Positions 1-7,250 of a stretch of DNA of 64,000 bases are shown here, in pieces (within the stretch, counting starts at the first letter, position 1; each line of letters opens with the position of its first letter). Origin of the DNA: an uncultured Roseburia sp. (GTDB lineage Bacteria; Bacillota_A; Clostridia; Lachnospirales; Lachnospiraceae); assembly GCA_900753715.1 (NCBI GenBank), contig CAAEAE010000065.1, positions 1 through 64,000 of the forward strand. Direction: 5' to 3'. A model generated the notes under the pieces. The model saw nothing but the letters and a program-made list of their open reading frames with translations. It was not told the origin of the DNA and made no database searches. The translations under genes were made by a program, and so were the position numbers.

Positions 1-1
1 A

Positions 2-130
2 GTTCAGACGGCACTTGCGCTTGCGTCTGGAAGCAGTATCTCAAATCTTGAGGGCGTTTCGGAAGACGGAAAGTATGTCTGGGTTCCATTTCAAAAAGTA
101 GACAGCACGAATGTTAAGAATTACCAGTAA
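2..130 (+). CDS. Sugar ABC transporter substrate-binding protein, C-terminal end (partial)
   Basis: The window opens inside a gene: the frame is open from base 2 to the TAA at 128-130 and gives the last 42 residues. The tail, with [11 protein letters not shown] followed by a short D-T-N-V-K-N-Y-Q end, resembles the C-terminus of periplasmic-binding-protein-like sugar receptors of the ribose/galactose class, where a very similar 'YVWVP..KV' segment closes the protein. That, and the rhamnose genes downstream, suggests a sugar receptor feeding this pathway. Only the tail is visible, so the substrate is unknown and the family assignment is moderate. Confidence 0.55.
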   Translation, partial: VQTALALASGSSISNLEGVSEDGKYVWVPFQKVDSTNVKNYQ

Positions 131-158
131 ATAATAGGGGATAAGAGAGGAATACTGC

Positions 159-1244
159 ATGGAAATGCACGAATCTTGCAATAAAGTGAAAGCGTTGGAG
201 CAGGAGGTTTTGGAGAAGTGTGGCATAGATACCGCACGTGTGTTGGAATGTTGTGCAGAGATTGAAGAATATGCCAGGAAGACGGATGATGTTCGTCTGC
301 TTGGTTTTGCGCATTATTACAGAGGCGCAAATTACTATATGTTAAATGATTCGCAGAATATGAGCCTTAATATTGCAAAGGCAATTGGTTATCTGGATCA
401 GTCCGGACAGTGGGAACTGGTCGGGAGATCCTATAATCTGCTTGCAATTATGTCTGTAAATAAAGGAAATCCGTCTCTCGCAGTGGATTATTACCTGACC
501 GGTTTAAATTACTGTGCACGCTATGGGGTCAATAAGGTAGAGAGTATGATAGAGATGAATCTTGGATATCTTTATCTGGAAAACAAGGTATTCCGGGAAG
601 CACAGCACTATTTTGGGCGTGCGTACCAGAATTATATGAACACACCTGAGAACAAGCGGAGTATTGCGAGCCTGATTATGATTTACAGTAATCTTGCAAC
701 CTGTTATATTCAGTGCGGAAATCTGGAGGGTGCAGAAGATTATCTTGAAAAGTTAGATACAGAGTGCAAGCCCTATTTTAGAAATATGGACTATATTTAT
801 ATTGATTGTATGAAGACCAGGTATTACCAGCTTTCCGGTGAGACGACACTTCGGGATGCGTGCATTGACGATATCAGACAGCGTCTTTCCGATAAGGTAC
901 TGATACTTGATTTGTTTGATGACCTCTATGATTTCGGCGGATTAATGCTTGATATCGGGCGTGAAGATGTGCTGTTAGAACTGCTGGGTCAGTTGGAAGA
1001 AACCGTAGAACAGACTGGAATTGTAAACTTACAGCGGAAACTGTTGTCTCTTAAACTTAAATACTATGGCAAATATAATATGGAGACGGAATTTTTACAG
1101 GCAGCAGGCAGGTATTATCATCTCAGTGAAAAAATCGAGATGGATAACCGGAGTATGGTTGCCAACATGCTTTATGTCAGAAATTCGCTGGAACGTGCAA
1201 ATGAAAAGCGTAAAAAATTAGAAGAAGTAACACAGGCTTTCTGA
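159..1244 (+). CDS. TPR-like helical repeat protein, N-terminal part of a broken diguanylate cyclase
   Basis: The 361 residues form an all-helical array of TPR-like pairs (for example around residues 60-230, with repeated A..Y...A..Y spacing), ending in a basic coiled helix of the type that usually connects a sensor to a GGDEF domain. The ATG at 159 follows GAGAGGA. The frame stops at 1242-1244 right after E-E-V-T-Q-A-F, where a GGDEF protein would continue into D-x-L-T-G-L-x-N-R. The next frame, from 1243, resumes with DYSEKVLEKCL of the GGDEF domain. A deletion has therefore removed the DxLTGLxNR segment and shifted the frame. The remaining product could still be made as a soluble TPR protein without catalytic activity. 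Confidence 0.7.
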   Translation: MEMHESCNKVKALEQEVLEKCGIDTARVLECCAEIEEYARKTDDVRLLGFAHYYRGANYYMLNDSQNMSLNIAKAIGYLDQSGQWELVGRSYNLLAIMSVNKGNPSLAVDYYLTGLNYCARYGVNKVESMIEMNLGYLYLENKVFREAQHYFGRAYQNYMNTPENKRSIASLIMIYSNLATCYIQCGNLEGAEDYLEKLDTECKPYFRNMDYIYIDCMKTRYYQLSGETTLRDACIDDIRQRLSDKVLILDLFDDLYDFGGLMLDIGREDVLLELLGQLEETVEQTGIVNLQRKLLSLKLKYYGKYNMETEFLQAAGRYYHLSEKIEMDNRSMVANMLYVRNSLERANEKRKKLEEVTQAF

Positions 1245-1257
1245 TTACTCTGAAAAA

Positions 1258-1728
1258 GTGCTGGAGAAATGTCTTGCAAACGGGCAGCCGCTGTCATTTG
1301 AAATACTCGACATTGATTATTTCAAACAGTACAACGATAATTACGGACATCAGGCAGGAGACGAGTGTGTGAAAGCAGTTGCGAACCTGTTAAGAGGGAT
1401 GGAAAATGAAAAAATTTTCTGTGCCCGCTATGGAGGAGACGAATTTGTTATTATCTATAACGGTATGAGTGAAAAGGAAGTATTTGAGTGCGCCGAAAGA
1501 CTCAGACAGGAAGTGATGAGATTAAATCTGGAACATCTGTATTCGGATGTATACCCGACGGTTGCGATTTCACAGGGAATTTGTCACAGCATTCCAAAAG
1601 ATGGAAACAGAATCTGGGATTTCCTTCATGCGGCGGATACGCTTTTGTATCAGGTAAAGAAGAAAAATCGTAACAGCCTGTGTATTGGAGATATCAATGG
1701 GCAGGAATTCAAGGCAGATTTCACATAA
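1258..1728 (+). pseudogene. GGDEF (diguanylate cyclase) domain cut off from its sensor
   Basis: This frame carries a GGDEF domain: D-I-D-Y-F-K-Q-Y-N-D for metal binding, Y-G-H-Q-A-G-D, then the signature RYGGDEF about 60 residues in, and a C-terminal A-D-T-L-L-Y-Q-V-K-K-K-N-R-N. The family makes cyclic di-GMP from two GTP. Homology starts at 1243, upstream of the first possible start codon (GTG at 1258), and there is no convincing ribosome site. The N-terminal DxLTGLxNR element is missing. I read it as the 3' part of the gene starting at 159, separated by an out-of-frame deletion at about 1241. It is probably inactive. Confidence 0.75.
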
Positions 1729-1730
1729 TT

Positions 1731-1986
1731 TTGGCAAGGATGTACCGTAAGGTTGCCGGATTATTCCAGTTAGAGCCGGGATATAAGAAATTCCAGGTAA
1801 AACCAATGTTTGTAAAAGATATTGAAGAATGGGGCACAGAGTTTGAATTTGTTTACGGAAGGATTGTGGCAAATACATCCTGCAAGAATGGAAAATCCAT
1901 GTCCATGTAGAAGTTCCGGCTAATACAACAGCTGTGATGGTTCTCCCTGAGAAAGAAGAGGTACATGAAGCAGAAGCTGTTAGATG
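1731..1986 (+). pseudogene. C-terminal remnant of an alpha-L-rhamnosidase (GH78-like), frameshifted
   Basis: From about 1740 the sequence reads R-K-V-A-G-L, then L-E-P-G-Y-K-K-F-Q-V-K-P, then W-G-T-E-F-E-F-V-Y-G-R-I, which resembles the C-terminal beta-sandwich of bacterial alpha-L-rhamnosidases. The frame ends at 1910. Shifting by one base near 1892 restores the expected continuation I-H-V-H-V-E-V-P-A-N-T-T-A-V-M-V-L-P, which stops at 1986 and overlaps the start of the AraC gene. Only about 85 of the usual several hundred residues survive. Its position beside rhamnose catabolic genes fits the assignment. It joins the GGDEF fragment with almost no gap, suggesting a large deletion. Confidence 0.65.
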
Positions 1987-2939
1987 AACTGATGAAGATA
2001 TCCGAAGAAGAACAGAAATATCTTGCTGGTCAGGGTGATATCGAAAAACAATTGTATGCAAAGGAACAGATAGGGGAAATAGACAGGGAGCTGCTGCTTA
2101 AAAGAGGACAGCTTATTACGGTACGCCCACATAGCCGCTTTGTCGATTTCCCTGAACACAGACACAATTATGTAGAGATTATGTATGTGGCACAGGGCAG
2201 CATTACGCATTTCATAGAGGGAAAGGAATTAGTGCTTCATAAGGGTGATGTTCTGATGCTGAACCAGCAGGTAGTGCATTCGATAAAAAGAGCGGATTAT
2301 CAGGACATAGGCATAAATTTTATCGCACTGCCTGAATTCTTTGAGGTACCCTTATCTATGCTTGGCGGGGAAAATGTTCTTGCACGGTTTGTGACAAGCG
2401 TATTCAGGCAAAAGGATCCGGTGTCGCATTACCTTCTGTTTCGACTTCAGGAAAATGAGCAGGTTGAAAACCTTATGGAAAACATGGTGGAATCCATGCT
2501 GCACGGATATGCAAACGAAGATATCATAAACCAATATTCCATGGGAATTGTATTTTTGTATCTTCTGAATCATCTGGAAAATCTAAGCCATAACTCTTCT
2601 ATGGACTATAAGGAGACAGTAGTCCAGGCAGTGCTCGGATATATTAACAGCGATTGTAAAAATGCAAGTCTGATGAGAATTGCAGAGGATACGCATCAGT
2701 CTATAACTGCCTTAAGCAAACTGATAAAGCAAAAAACCGGATACAATTTTAAAGAGCTTCTGCAAAGGAAAAGATTTCAGATGGCAGTTCATCTGCTGTG
2801 CGATACAAAGCTTTCGATTGAAGAAATAGCCCTTGATGTCGGGTATGAGAATCAAAGCTATTTTTTCAGGCAATTTAAGGAGCGTTACGGGATGACCCCG
2901 CATAAATACAGGAAAGAAAAATTAAATAAAAAACGATAA
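1965..2939 (+). CDS. AraC-family transcriptional regulator with cupin domain, probably of the rhamnose genes
   Basis: This 324-residue protein has an N-terminal cupin-like ligand domain (about residues 45-130, with P-E-H-R-H-N-Y-V-E and the G-D-V-L-M-L turn) and a C-terminal pair of helix-turn-helix motifs (about residues 220-320) ending in the AraC signature G-Y-E-N-Q-S-Y-F-F-R-Q-F-K, then G-M-T-P-H-K-Y-R. The start lies inside the rhamnosidase remnant after AAGAAGAGG. A strong terminator separates it from the kinase gene. Regulators of this layout (RhaS/RhaR type) activate sugar operons when the sugar binds the cupin. Control of the operon at 3070-6830 is inferred from position only. Confidence 0.85.
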   Translation: MKQKLLDELMKISEEEQKYLAGQGDIEKQLYAKEQIGEIDRELLLKRGQLITVRPHSRFVDFPEHRHNYVEIMYVAQGSITHFIEGKELVLHKGDVLMLNQQVVHSIKRADYQDIGINFIALPEFFEVPLSMLGGENVLARFVTSVFRQKDPVSHYLLFRLQENEQVENLMENMVESMLHGYANEDIINQYSMGIVFLYLLNHLENLSHNSSMDYKETVVQAVLGYINSDCKNASLMRIAEDTHQSITALSKLIKQKTGYNFKELLQRKRFQMAVHLLCDTKLSIEEIALDVGYENQSYFFRQFKERYGMTPHKYRKEKLNKKR

Positions 2940-2950
2940 AAAATGGAAAA

Positions 2951-3001
2951 TAAGGACAGTTTTTTGAACTAATGAGGTTCTAAAAAACTGTCCTTATTTT
3001 T
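2951..3001 (+). terminator. Rho-independent terminator after the AraC gene
   Basis: An inverted repeat pairs AAGGACAGTTTTTT-GAAC with GTTC-TAAAAAACTGTCCTT around a TAATGAG loop, followed by ATTTTT. It ends AraC transcription before the kinase operon. Confidence 0.85.
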
Positions 3002-3069
3002 GCTATATTGAGTATAGAAAACGGGGAACTATTCAGAACCACTGAGAACAAACAGAAAGGAACGCACAT

Positions 3070-4479
3070 ATGGATACGAGATATTATCTTGCTGTTGACA
3101 TTGGCGCTTCAAGCGGCAGACACATGCTTGCACACATGGAAAATGGAAAGATGGTGCTTGAGGAAATCTACCGCTTTCCAAACAGCATGACAGAAAAAGC
3201 GGGGCATAAGGTGTGGGAAGTGGACAGGCTTTTTGAGGAAATACTTACAGGCATGAAAAAGTGTCTGGAAATGGGGAAAATTCCTCACAGCATGGGAATT
3301 GACACATGGGCTGTGGATTTTGTCCTGTTAGATGAAAACGACAAAATGCTCGGAGATGCGGCTGCCTACAGGGATGACAGAACAAAAGACATTGACAAAG
3401 CAGTGTACAGGTTTGTATCGGAGACAGAACTGTACACAAGAACAGGAATTCAGAAGCAGAACTTTAATACTATTTATCAGCTGATGGCTGTAAAAAAGCA
3501 AAATCCACAATTGTTTTCAAAAGCAAAGACAATGCTTATGATACCTGATTACTTTCATTTCCTTTTAACAGGGAAAAGGGCTCAGGAATATACAAACGCA
3601 ACAACTACCCAGCTGGTAAATGCAACTACCAGGGACTGGGATTATCAGCTCATAGATAAGCTTGGATATCCACAGGAACTGTTTTTAGAAATAAAGAATC
3701 CGGGATATGAGCTGGGAGACTTAACAAATTCCATTCAGAAAAAGGTGGGATTCAACTGCAAGGTCATTCTCCCGCCAACCCACGATACGGCGTCTGCTGT
3801 TATGGCTATTCCAACGCAGGAGGATGATGCTTTGTATATCAGCTCAGGAACATGGTCACTTATGGGAACAGAGCTTAAAGCAGCAGACTGTACAGCGGAC
3901 AGCATGAAGTGTAATCTGACAAACGAGGGCGGTTATGATTACAGATTCCGTTACCTGAAAAATATTATGGGACTGTGGATGATACAGTCGGTAAAGAAAG
4001 AAATCGCACAGGATATGAGCTTTGCTGAAATATGTGAAATGGCAGCAAAAGAGGACATAAAATCAGTGGTGGATGCAAACGATGACAGATTCTTAGCACC
4101 GGAAAACATGACAGAGGAAGTAAAAAAAGCCTGCAGTGAGAGTGGGCAGCAGATTCCACAGTCGGCCGCAGAGGTGGCAGCCGTTATCTATAACAGCCTG
4201 GCAAAATGCTATGCTGGGACTGCTCACGAGATAGAGGAGCTGACAGGAAAGAAGTATTCCCATATATATGTAGTAGGTGGAGGCTCTAATGCGGCTTACC
4301 TGAATAAACTTACCGCAAAGGAAACAGGAATGACTGTTTATGCGGGACCAGGCGAAGCCACTGCGATAGGAAATATAGCTTCACAAATGATTGCTGCTAA
4401 GGAGCTATGCGATTTAAAAGCTGCAAGACAGTGCATTTTCGATTCTTTTGAAATAAAGGAATATAGTCTGAATTTATAA
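3070..4479 (+). CDS. rhaB: Rhamnulokinase
   Basis: This 469-residue FGGY-family sugar kinase phosphorylates L-rhamnulose at C1 with ATP. Near the N-terminus D-I-G-A-S-S-G-R is the first phosphate loop. G-I-D-T-W-A-V-D-F and the A-Y-R-D-D-R-T segment are typical of rhamnulokinases, HDTASAV holds the catalytic aspartate (about residue 238), SSGTWSLMG follows, and VVGGGSNA near residue 398 is the adenosine-site motif. The start follows AGAAAGGA. It is the first gene of a three-gene unit; the isomerase follows after 42 bp and the aldolase after that. Confidence 0.93.
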   Translation: MDTRYYLAVDIGASSGRHMLAHMENGKMVLEEIYRFPNSMTEKAGHKVWEVDRLFEEILTGMKKCLEMGKIPHSMGIDTWAVDFVLLDENDKMLGDAAAYRDDRTKDIDKAVYRFVSETELYTRTGIQKQNFNTIYQLMAVKKQNPQLFSKAKTMLMIPDYFHFLLTGKRAQEYTNATTTQLVNATTRDWDYQLIDKLGYPQELFLEIKNPGYELGDLTNSIQKKVGFNCKVILPPTHDTASAVMAIPTQEDDALYISSGTWSLMGTELKAADCTADSMKCNLTNEGGYDYRFRYLKNIMGLWMIQSVKKEIAQDMSFAEICEMAAKEDIKSVVDANDDRFLAPENMTEEVKKACSESGQQIPQSAAEVAAVIYNSLAKCYAGTAHEIEELTGKKYSHIYVVGGGSNAAYLNKLTAKETGMTVYAGPGEATAIGNIASQMIAAKELCDLKAARQCIFDSFEIKEYSLNL

Positions 4480-4521
4480 ATGATAAATACAAATTGCTAT
4501 CACAAAGAAGGGAGAAAACAA

Positions 4522-5958
4522 ATGTTAGTAGAGACAAAAGCAAGAGTTGGTGTATTTTCGATAGCACTCGGCGCATACCTGCCACAGTTTCCAACACTCG
4601 TTCCTGAGTTTGAGGCACAGTATGAGGCCTTTAAAAAGACGATACCGGATTCCGTTGAGCTGGTGGATGGTGGAATTGTTACCACAAAAGAGCTTTCCAT
4701 GAAGGCAGGAGACAAATTCAGGGCAGCGGATGTAGATCTGGTAATTTTACAGCTTCTTACATATGCCACAAGCTACAATATGCTTCCTGCAATCAGAGAT
4801 TTAAATGTGCCGGTTGTTCTTGTGAATGTTCAAAAGCTCAAGGCACCGGATTATGCGAATACGGACACACCGAAATGGCTTGGTGAGCTGTACGCATGCG
4901 GGGCAGTGGGAGAGATGGTTGCAGACCTTGAGAGAGCAGGCAAGAGACATGCAGTAATTACGGGCGTAGTGGAAGGCGGAGACGACTACGTGGCAGTGGA
5001 GATAGCACAGTGGTGTAAGGCAGCCCAGGTCAGAAGGAGATTCCGCTATACCAATATCGCGCAGATTGGAAGACCTTATCCGGGAATGATGGATCTGTAC
5101 ATTGATGAGACAAATCTGTATAACCGCATGGGTCTTTACACTAAGCAGTTTGACTGGGAGAAAATGTGGGCAATCGCTGACCATATCACAGATGAGAATG
5201 CAATCAGGGCAAAGGCTGAGGATATACTTGCGACATTTGATATAGCACCGGACAAGACCGGAAAAGTAGCTACAGTTGAGACTGTATGGGATATGGCAAG
5301 ATATGTTGTGGCATTTGAGGAATGGGTAAAGGAAGAAGAACTTGGTATGATAGCCTCTCATTATGACGGTTTTGCCCAGGGAATAGCAGGAAAGCTTGAC
5401 AGTATGCTGATACCGGCGTTTTCAATGCTGATAAAGCAGGGAACAGCCTGTGCAGTGGAGGGAGATATCAAGGTTGCCATGGCGATGAGCATCTTAAAGA
5501 CAATTGCCGGAACAGGACAGCTTTCGGAGATGTATTCTATTGATTTTAATGAGGATATCTGTATTATAGGCCATTCAGGTTCAGGAGATGCGGATATTTC
5601 ACAGGCGAAAAAGCCAACCATGAAAATTGTGGACGTATTTCACGGGAAAACAGGCGGTGGATATCTGACACAGTTTTATCCGCCGGTCGGAGATGTAACA
5701 TATCTTGGAATCACTCAGGATATGAACGGAAAATTTAAGTTTGTTGTGGCAGAGGGCGTAAACGAGGATGGTCCGATATTCACATTTGGAGATACAAATA
5801 TGAGAACGCGCTTTTCAATCGGAGCAAGAGAATTTTGTAACCGTTGGAGCGAAGCAGGACCTACACATCACATGGCAGCAGCGGTTGGCAGACATATCGA
5901 TACAATACTCAAGGTGGCAAAGATACTGGATGTGCCGGTTGATATTGTATGCAGGTAA
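4522..5958 (+). CDS. L-fucose/L-arabinose isomerase-family protein, likely the rhamnose isomerase step
   Basis: This 478-residue protein resembles the L-arabinose/L-fucose isomerase superfamily: an N-terminal Rossmann-like half with 'LPQFPTLVPEFE' and a C-terminal half ending in G-P-T-H-H-M-A-A-A-V-G-R-H, the conserved metal-site histidine region. ATG at 4522 is chosen because GAAGGGAG lies 7-13 bases before it; the upstream in-frame ATG at 4480 has none and abuts the rhaB stop. It sits between rhamnulokinase and rhamnulose-1-P aldolase, where an aldose-ketose isomerase is required, and no canonical RhaA is present here. The conversion of L-rhamnose to L-rhamnulose is therefore inferred from context; the true substrate could also be L-fucose or another 6-deoxyhexose. 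Confidence 0.75.
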   Translation: MLVETKARVGVFSIALGAYLPQFPTLVPEFEAQYEAFKKTIPDSVELVDGGIVTTKELSMKAGDKFRAADVDLVILQLLTYATSYNMLPAIRDLNVPVVLVNVQKLKAPDYANTDTPKWLGELYACGAVGEMVADLERAGKRHAVITGVVEGGDDYVAVEIAQWCKAAQVRRRFRYTNIAQIGRPYPGMMDLYIDETNLYNRMGLYTKQFDWEKMWAIADHITDENAIRAKAEDILATFDIAPDKTGKVATVETVWDMARYVVAFEEWVKEEELGMIASHYDGFAQGIAGKLDSMLIPAFSMLIKQGTACAVEGDIKVAMAMSILKTIAGTGQLSEMYSIDFNEDICIIGHSGSGDADISQAKKPTMKIVDVFHGKTGGGYLTQFYPPVGDVTYLGITQDMNGKFKFVVAEGVNEDGPIFTFGDTNMRTRFSIGAREFCNRWSEAGPTHHMAAAVGRHIDTILKVAKILDVPVDIVCR

Positions 5959-6008
5959 TCAGGTACAAAATAATAGTTTAAATATAGTAGAAAAGTGAGG
6001 AAAATATC

Positions 6009-6830
6009 ATGAAATTTTTAGATGCAGAATTTGTAAAAGGATTTATACGTATGGCAAATGACGGATGGGAGCAGGGCTGGCACGAAAGAAACGGCGGAAA
6101 CCTTTCATATCGTGTGAAGGCAGATGAGGTAGAGTCAGTAAAAGAAAATTTTGAGCCAAAAGAGTGGCAGCCAATCGGAACAACAGTGCCAAATCTTGCA
6201 GGAGAGTATTTTCTTGTGACAGGAAGCGGAAAATATTTCAGAAACGTGATAATCAAACCGGAGGATTCCATCTGTATGATAGAGCTTGATGAAAAGGGCG
6301 AAAACTACCGTATCGTATGGGGGCTTGTAAATGGTGGAAGACCAACAAGTGAACTGCCAAGCCACCTTATGAATCTCGAGGTAAAGAAGCTTAAGAATCC
6401 AAATTACAGAGTAGTATATCATGCACATACAACTAACATCATAGCGCTTACATTTGTTCTTCCGCTTGAGGATAAAGTCTTTACAAGAGAGCTTTGGGAA
6501 ATGGCAACAGAGTGTCCGGTAGTATTTCCTGATGGAATCGGTGTAGTTCCATGGATGGTTCCGGGAGGAAGAGAAATTGCAGTAGCGACAAGTGAGCTTA
6601 TGAAGAAATATGATCTTGCCATATGGGCACATCATGGAATGTTTGCCGCAGGGGAGGATTTTGATCTTACATTTGGACTCATGCATACAGCAGAAAAATC
6701 AGCAGAGATTCTGGTAAAAATGCTGTCAATGAGACCAGATAAACTGCAGACAATTACACCTGATGATTTCAGACATCTGGCTAAAGATTTTAATGTTACT
6801 CTTCCAGAAGAGTTTCTATATGATAAATAA
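6009..6830 (+). CDS. rhaD: Rhamnulose-1-phosphate aldolase
   Basis: This 273-residue class II (zinc) aldolase splits L-rhamnulose-1-phosphate into dihydroxyacetone phosphate and L-lactaldehyde. W-H-E-R-N-G-G-N-L-S-Y-R near residue 25 is the phosphate-binding loop; S-E-L-P-S-H-L is followed by V-V-Y-H-A-H-T-T-N with two zinc histidines, and A-H-H-G-M-F-A-A-G carries the third. The length equals that of known RhaD. GTGAGG precedes the ATG. It is the last gene of the rhamnose unit; no lactaldehyde reductase or dehydrogenase gene lies next to it in the window. Confidence 0.93.
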   Translation: MKFLDAEFVKGFIRMANDGWEQGWHERNGGNLSYRVKADEVESVKENFEPKEWQPIGTTVPNLAGEYFLVTGSGKYFRNVIIKPEDSICMIELDEKGENYRIVWGLVNGGRPTSELPSHLMNLEVKKLKNPNYRVVYHAHTTNIIALTFVLPLEDKVFTRELWEMATECPVVFPDGIGVVPWMVPGGREIAVATSELMKKYDLAIWAHHGMFAAGEDFDLTFGLMHTAEKSAEILVKMLSMRPDKLQTITPDDFRHLAKDFNVTLPEEFLYDK

Positions 6831-6942
6831 AAGATTTCATGTTGATTTTACATATTCTTCATGCGACAAGTAATCTGTGACTTTTGGGAGATACCTTATG
6901 TGTAGTAATATGTAGAAATATGACACCTACGCTTGACAATAT

Positions 6943-7120
6943 GCTTATGAGTGTGGTGTTGACGAAGGTATCAGCAATACACCGATGGATTTGGTTACGT
7001 TTTGCAGGAAAAATGAGATTGCGGTAGAGCCATATTCCCCGATTGCATACGGTGTGATTTTAAACCAGACAGAAATTAAGGAGATGGCAGATAAATATGG
7101 TGTACGGTGGAAAATTGTAG
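6943..7120 (+). pseudogene. Aldo/keto reductase remnant
   Basis: The frame containing the ATG at 6985 reads T-P-M-D-L-V-T-F-C-R-K-N-E-I-A-V-E-P-Y-S-P-I-A, then G-V-I-L-N-Q-T-E-I-K-E-M-A-D-K-Y-G, which matches the 'Y-S-P-L/I' strand and following helix of aldo/keto reductases. The match starts around 6943 without a start codon and ends near 7104; beyond that the frame runs into unrelated sequence and a terminator. Only about 55 residues of a roughly 280-residue protein remain. An aldo/keto reductase could have reduced lactaldehyde made by RhaD, but that is speculation. Bases 6831-6942 hold nothing I can identify. Confidence 0.5.
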
Positions 7121-7125
7121 GAGAA

Positions 7126-7158
7126 AAGAGGGGCCGGAATAAAACGGTCTCTTTTTTT
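7126..7158 (+). terminator. Rho-independent terminator closing the rhamnose region
   Basis: AAGAGGGGCCG pairs with CGGTCTCTTTT across a GAATAAAA loop (11 pairs, three of them G-U), followed by seven T. Confidence 0.8.
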
Positions 7159-7250
7159 GTCATAAATCTTGAAAAAATAGAAAATTGTGGCAAAATAATA
7201 GTGATAGGTGATGAAAATCGTAGTATAAGAGTACAAAGGAGTACGTAATA

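Noticed and set aside
4801..5361. 186-codon minus-strand frame opposite the isomerase gene
   Set aside because: Shadow of a strongly conserved plus-strand gene; Cys/His-rich composition without motif.
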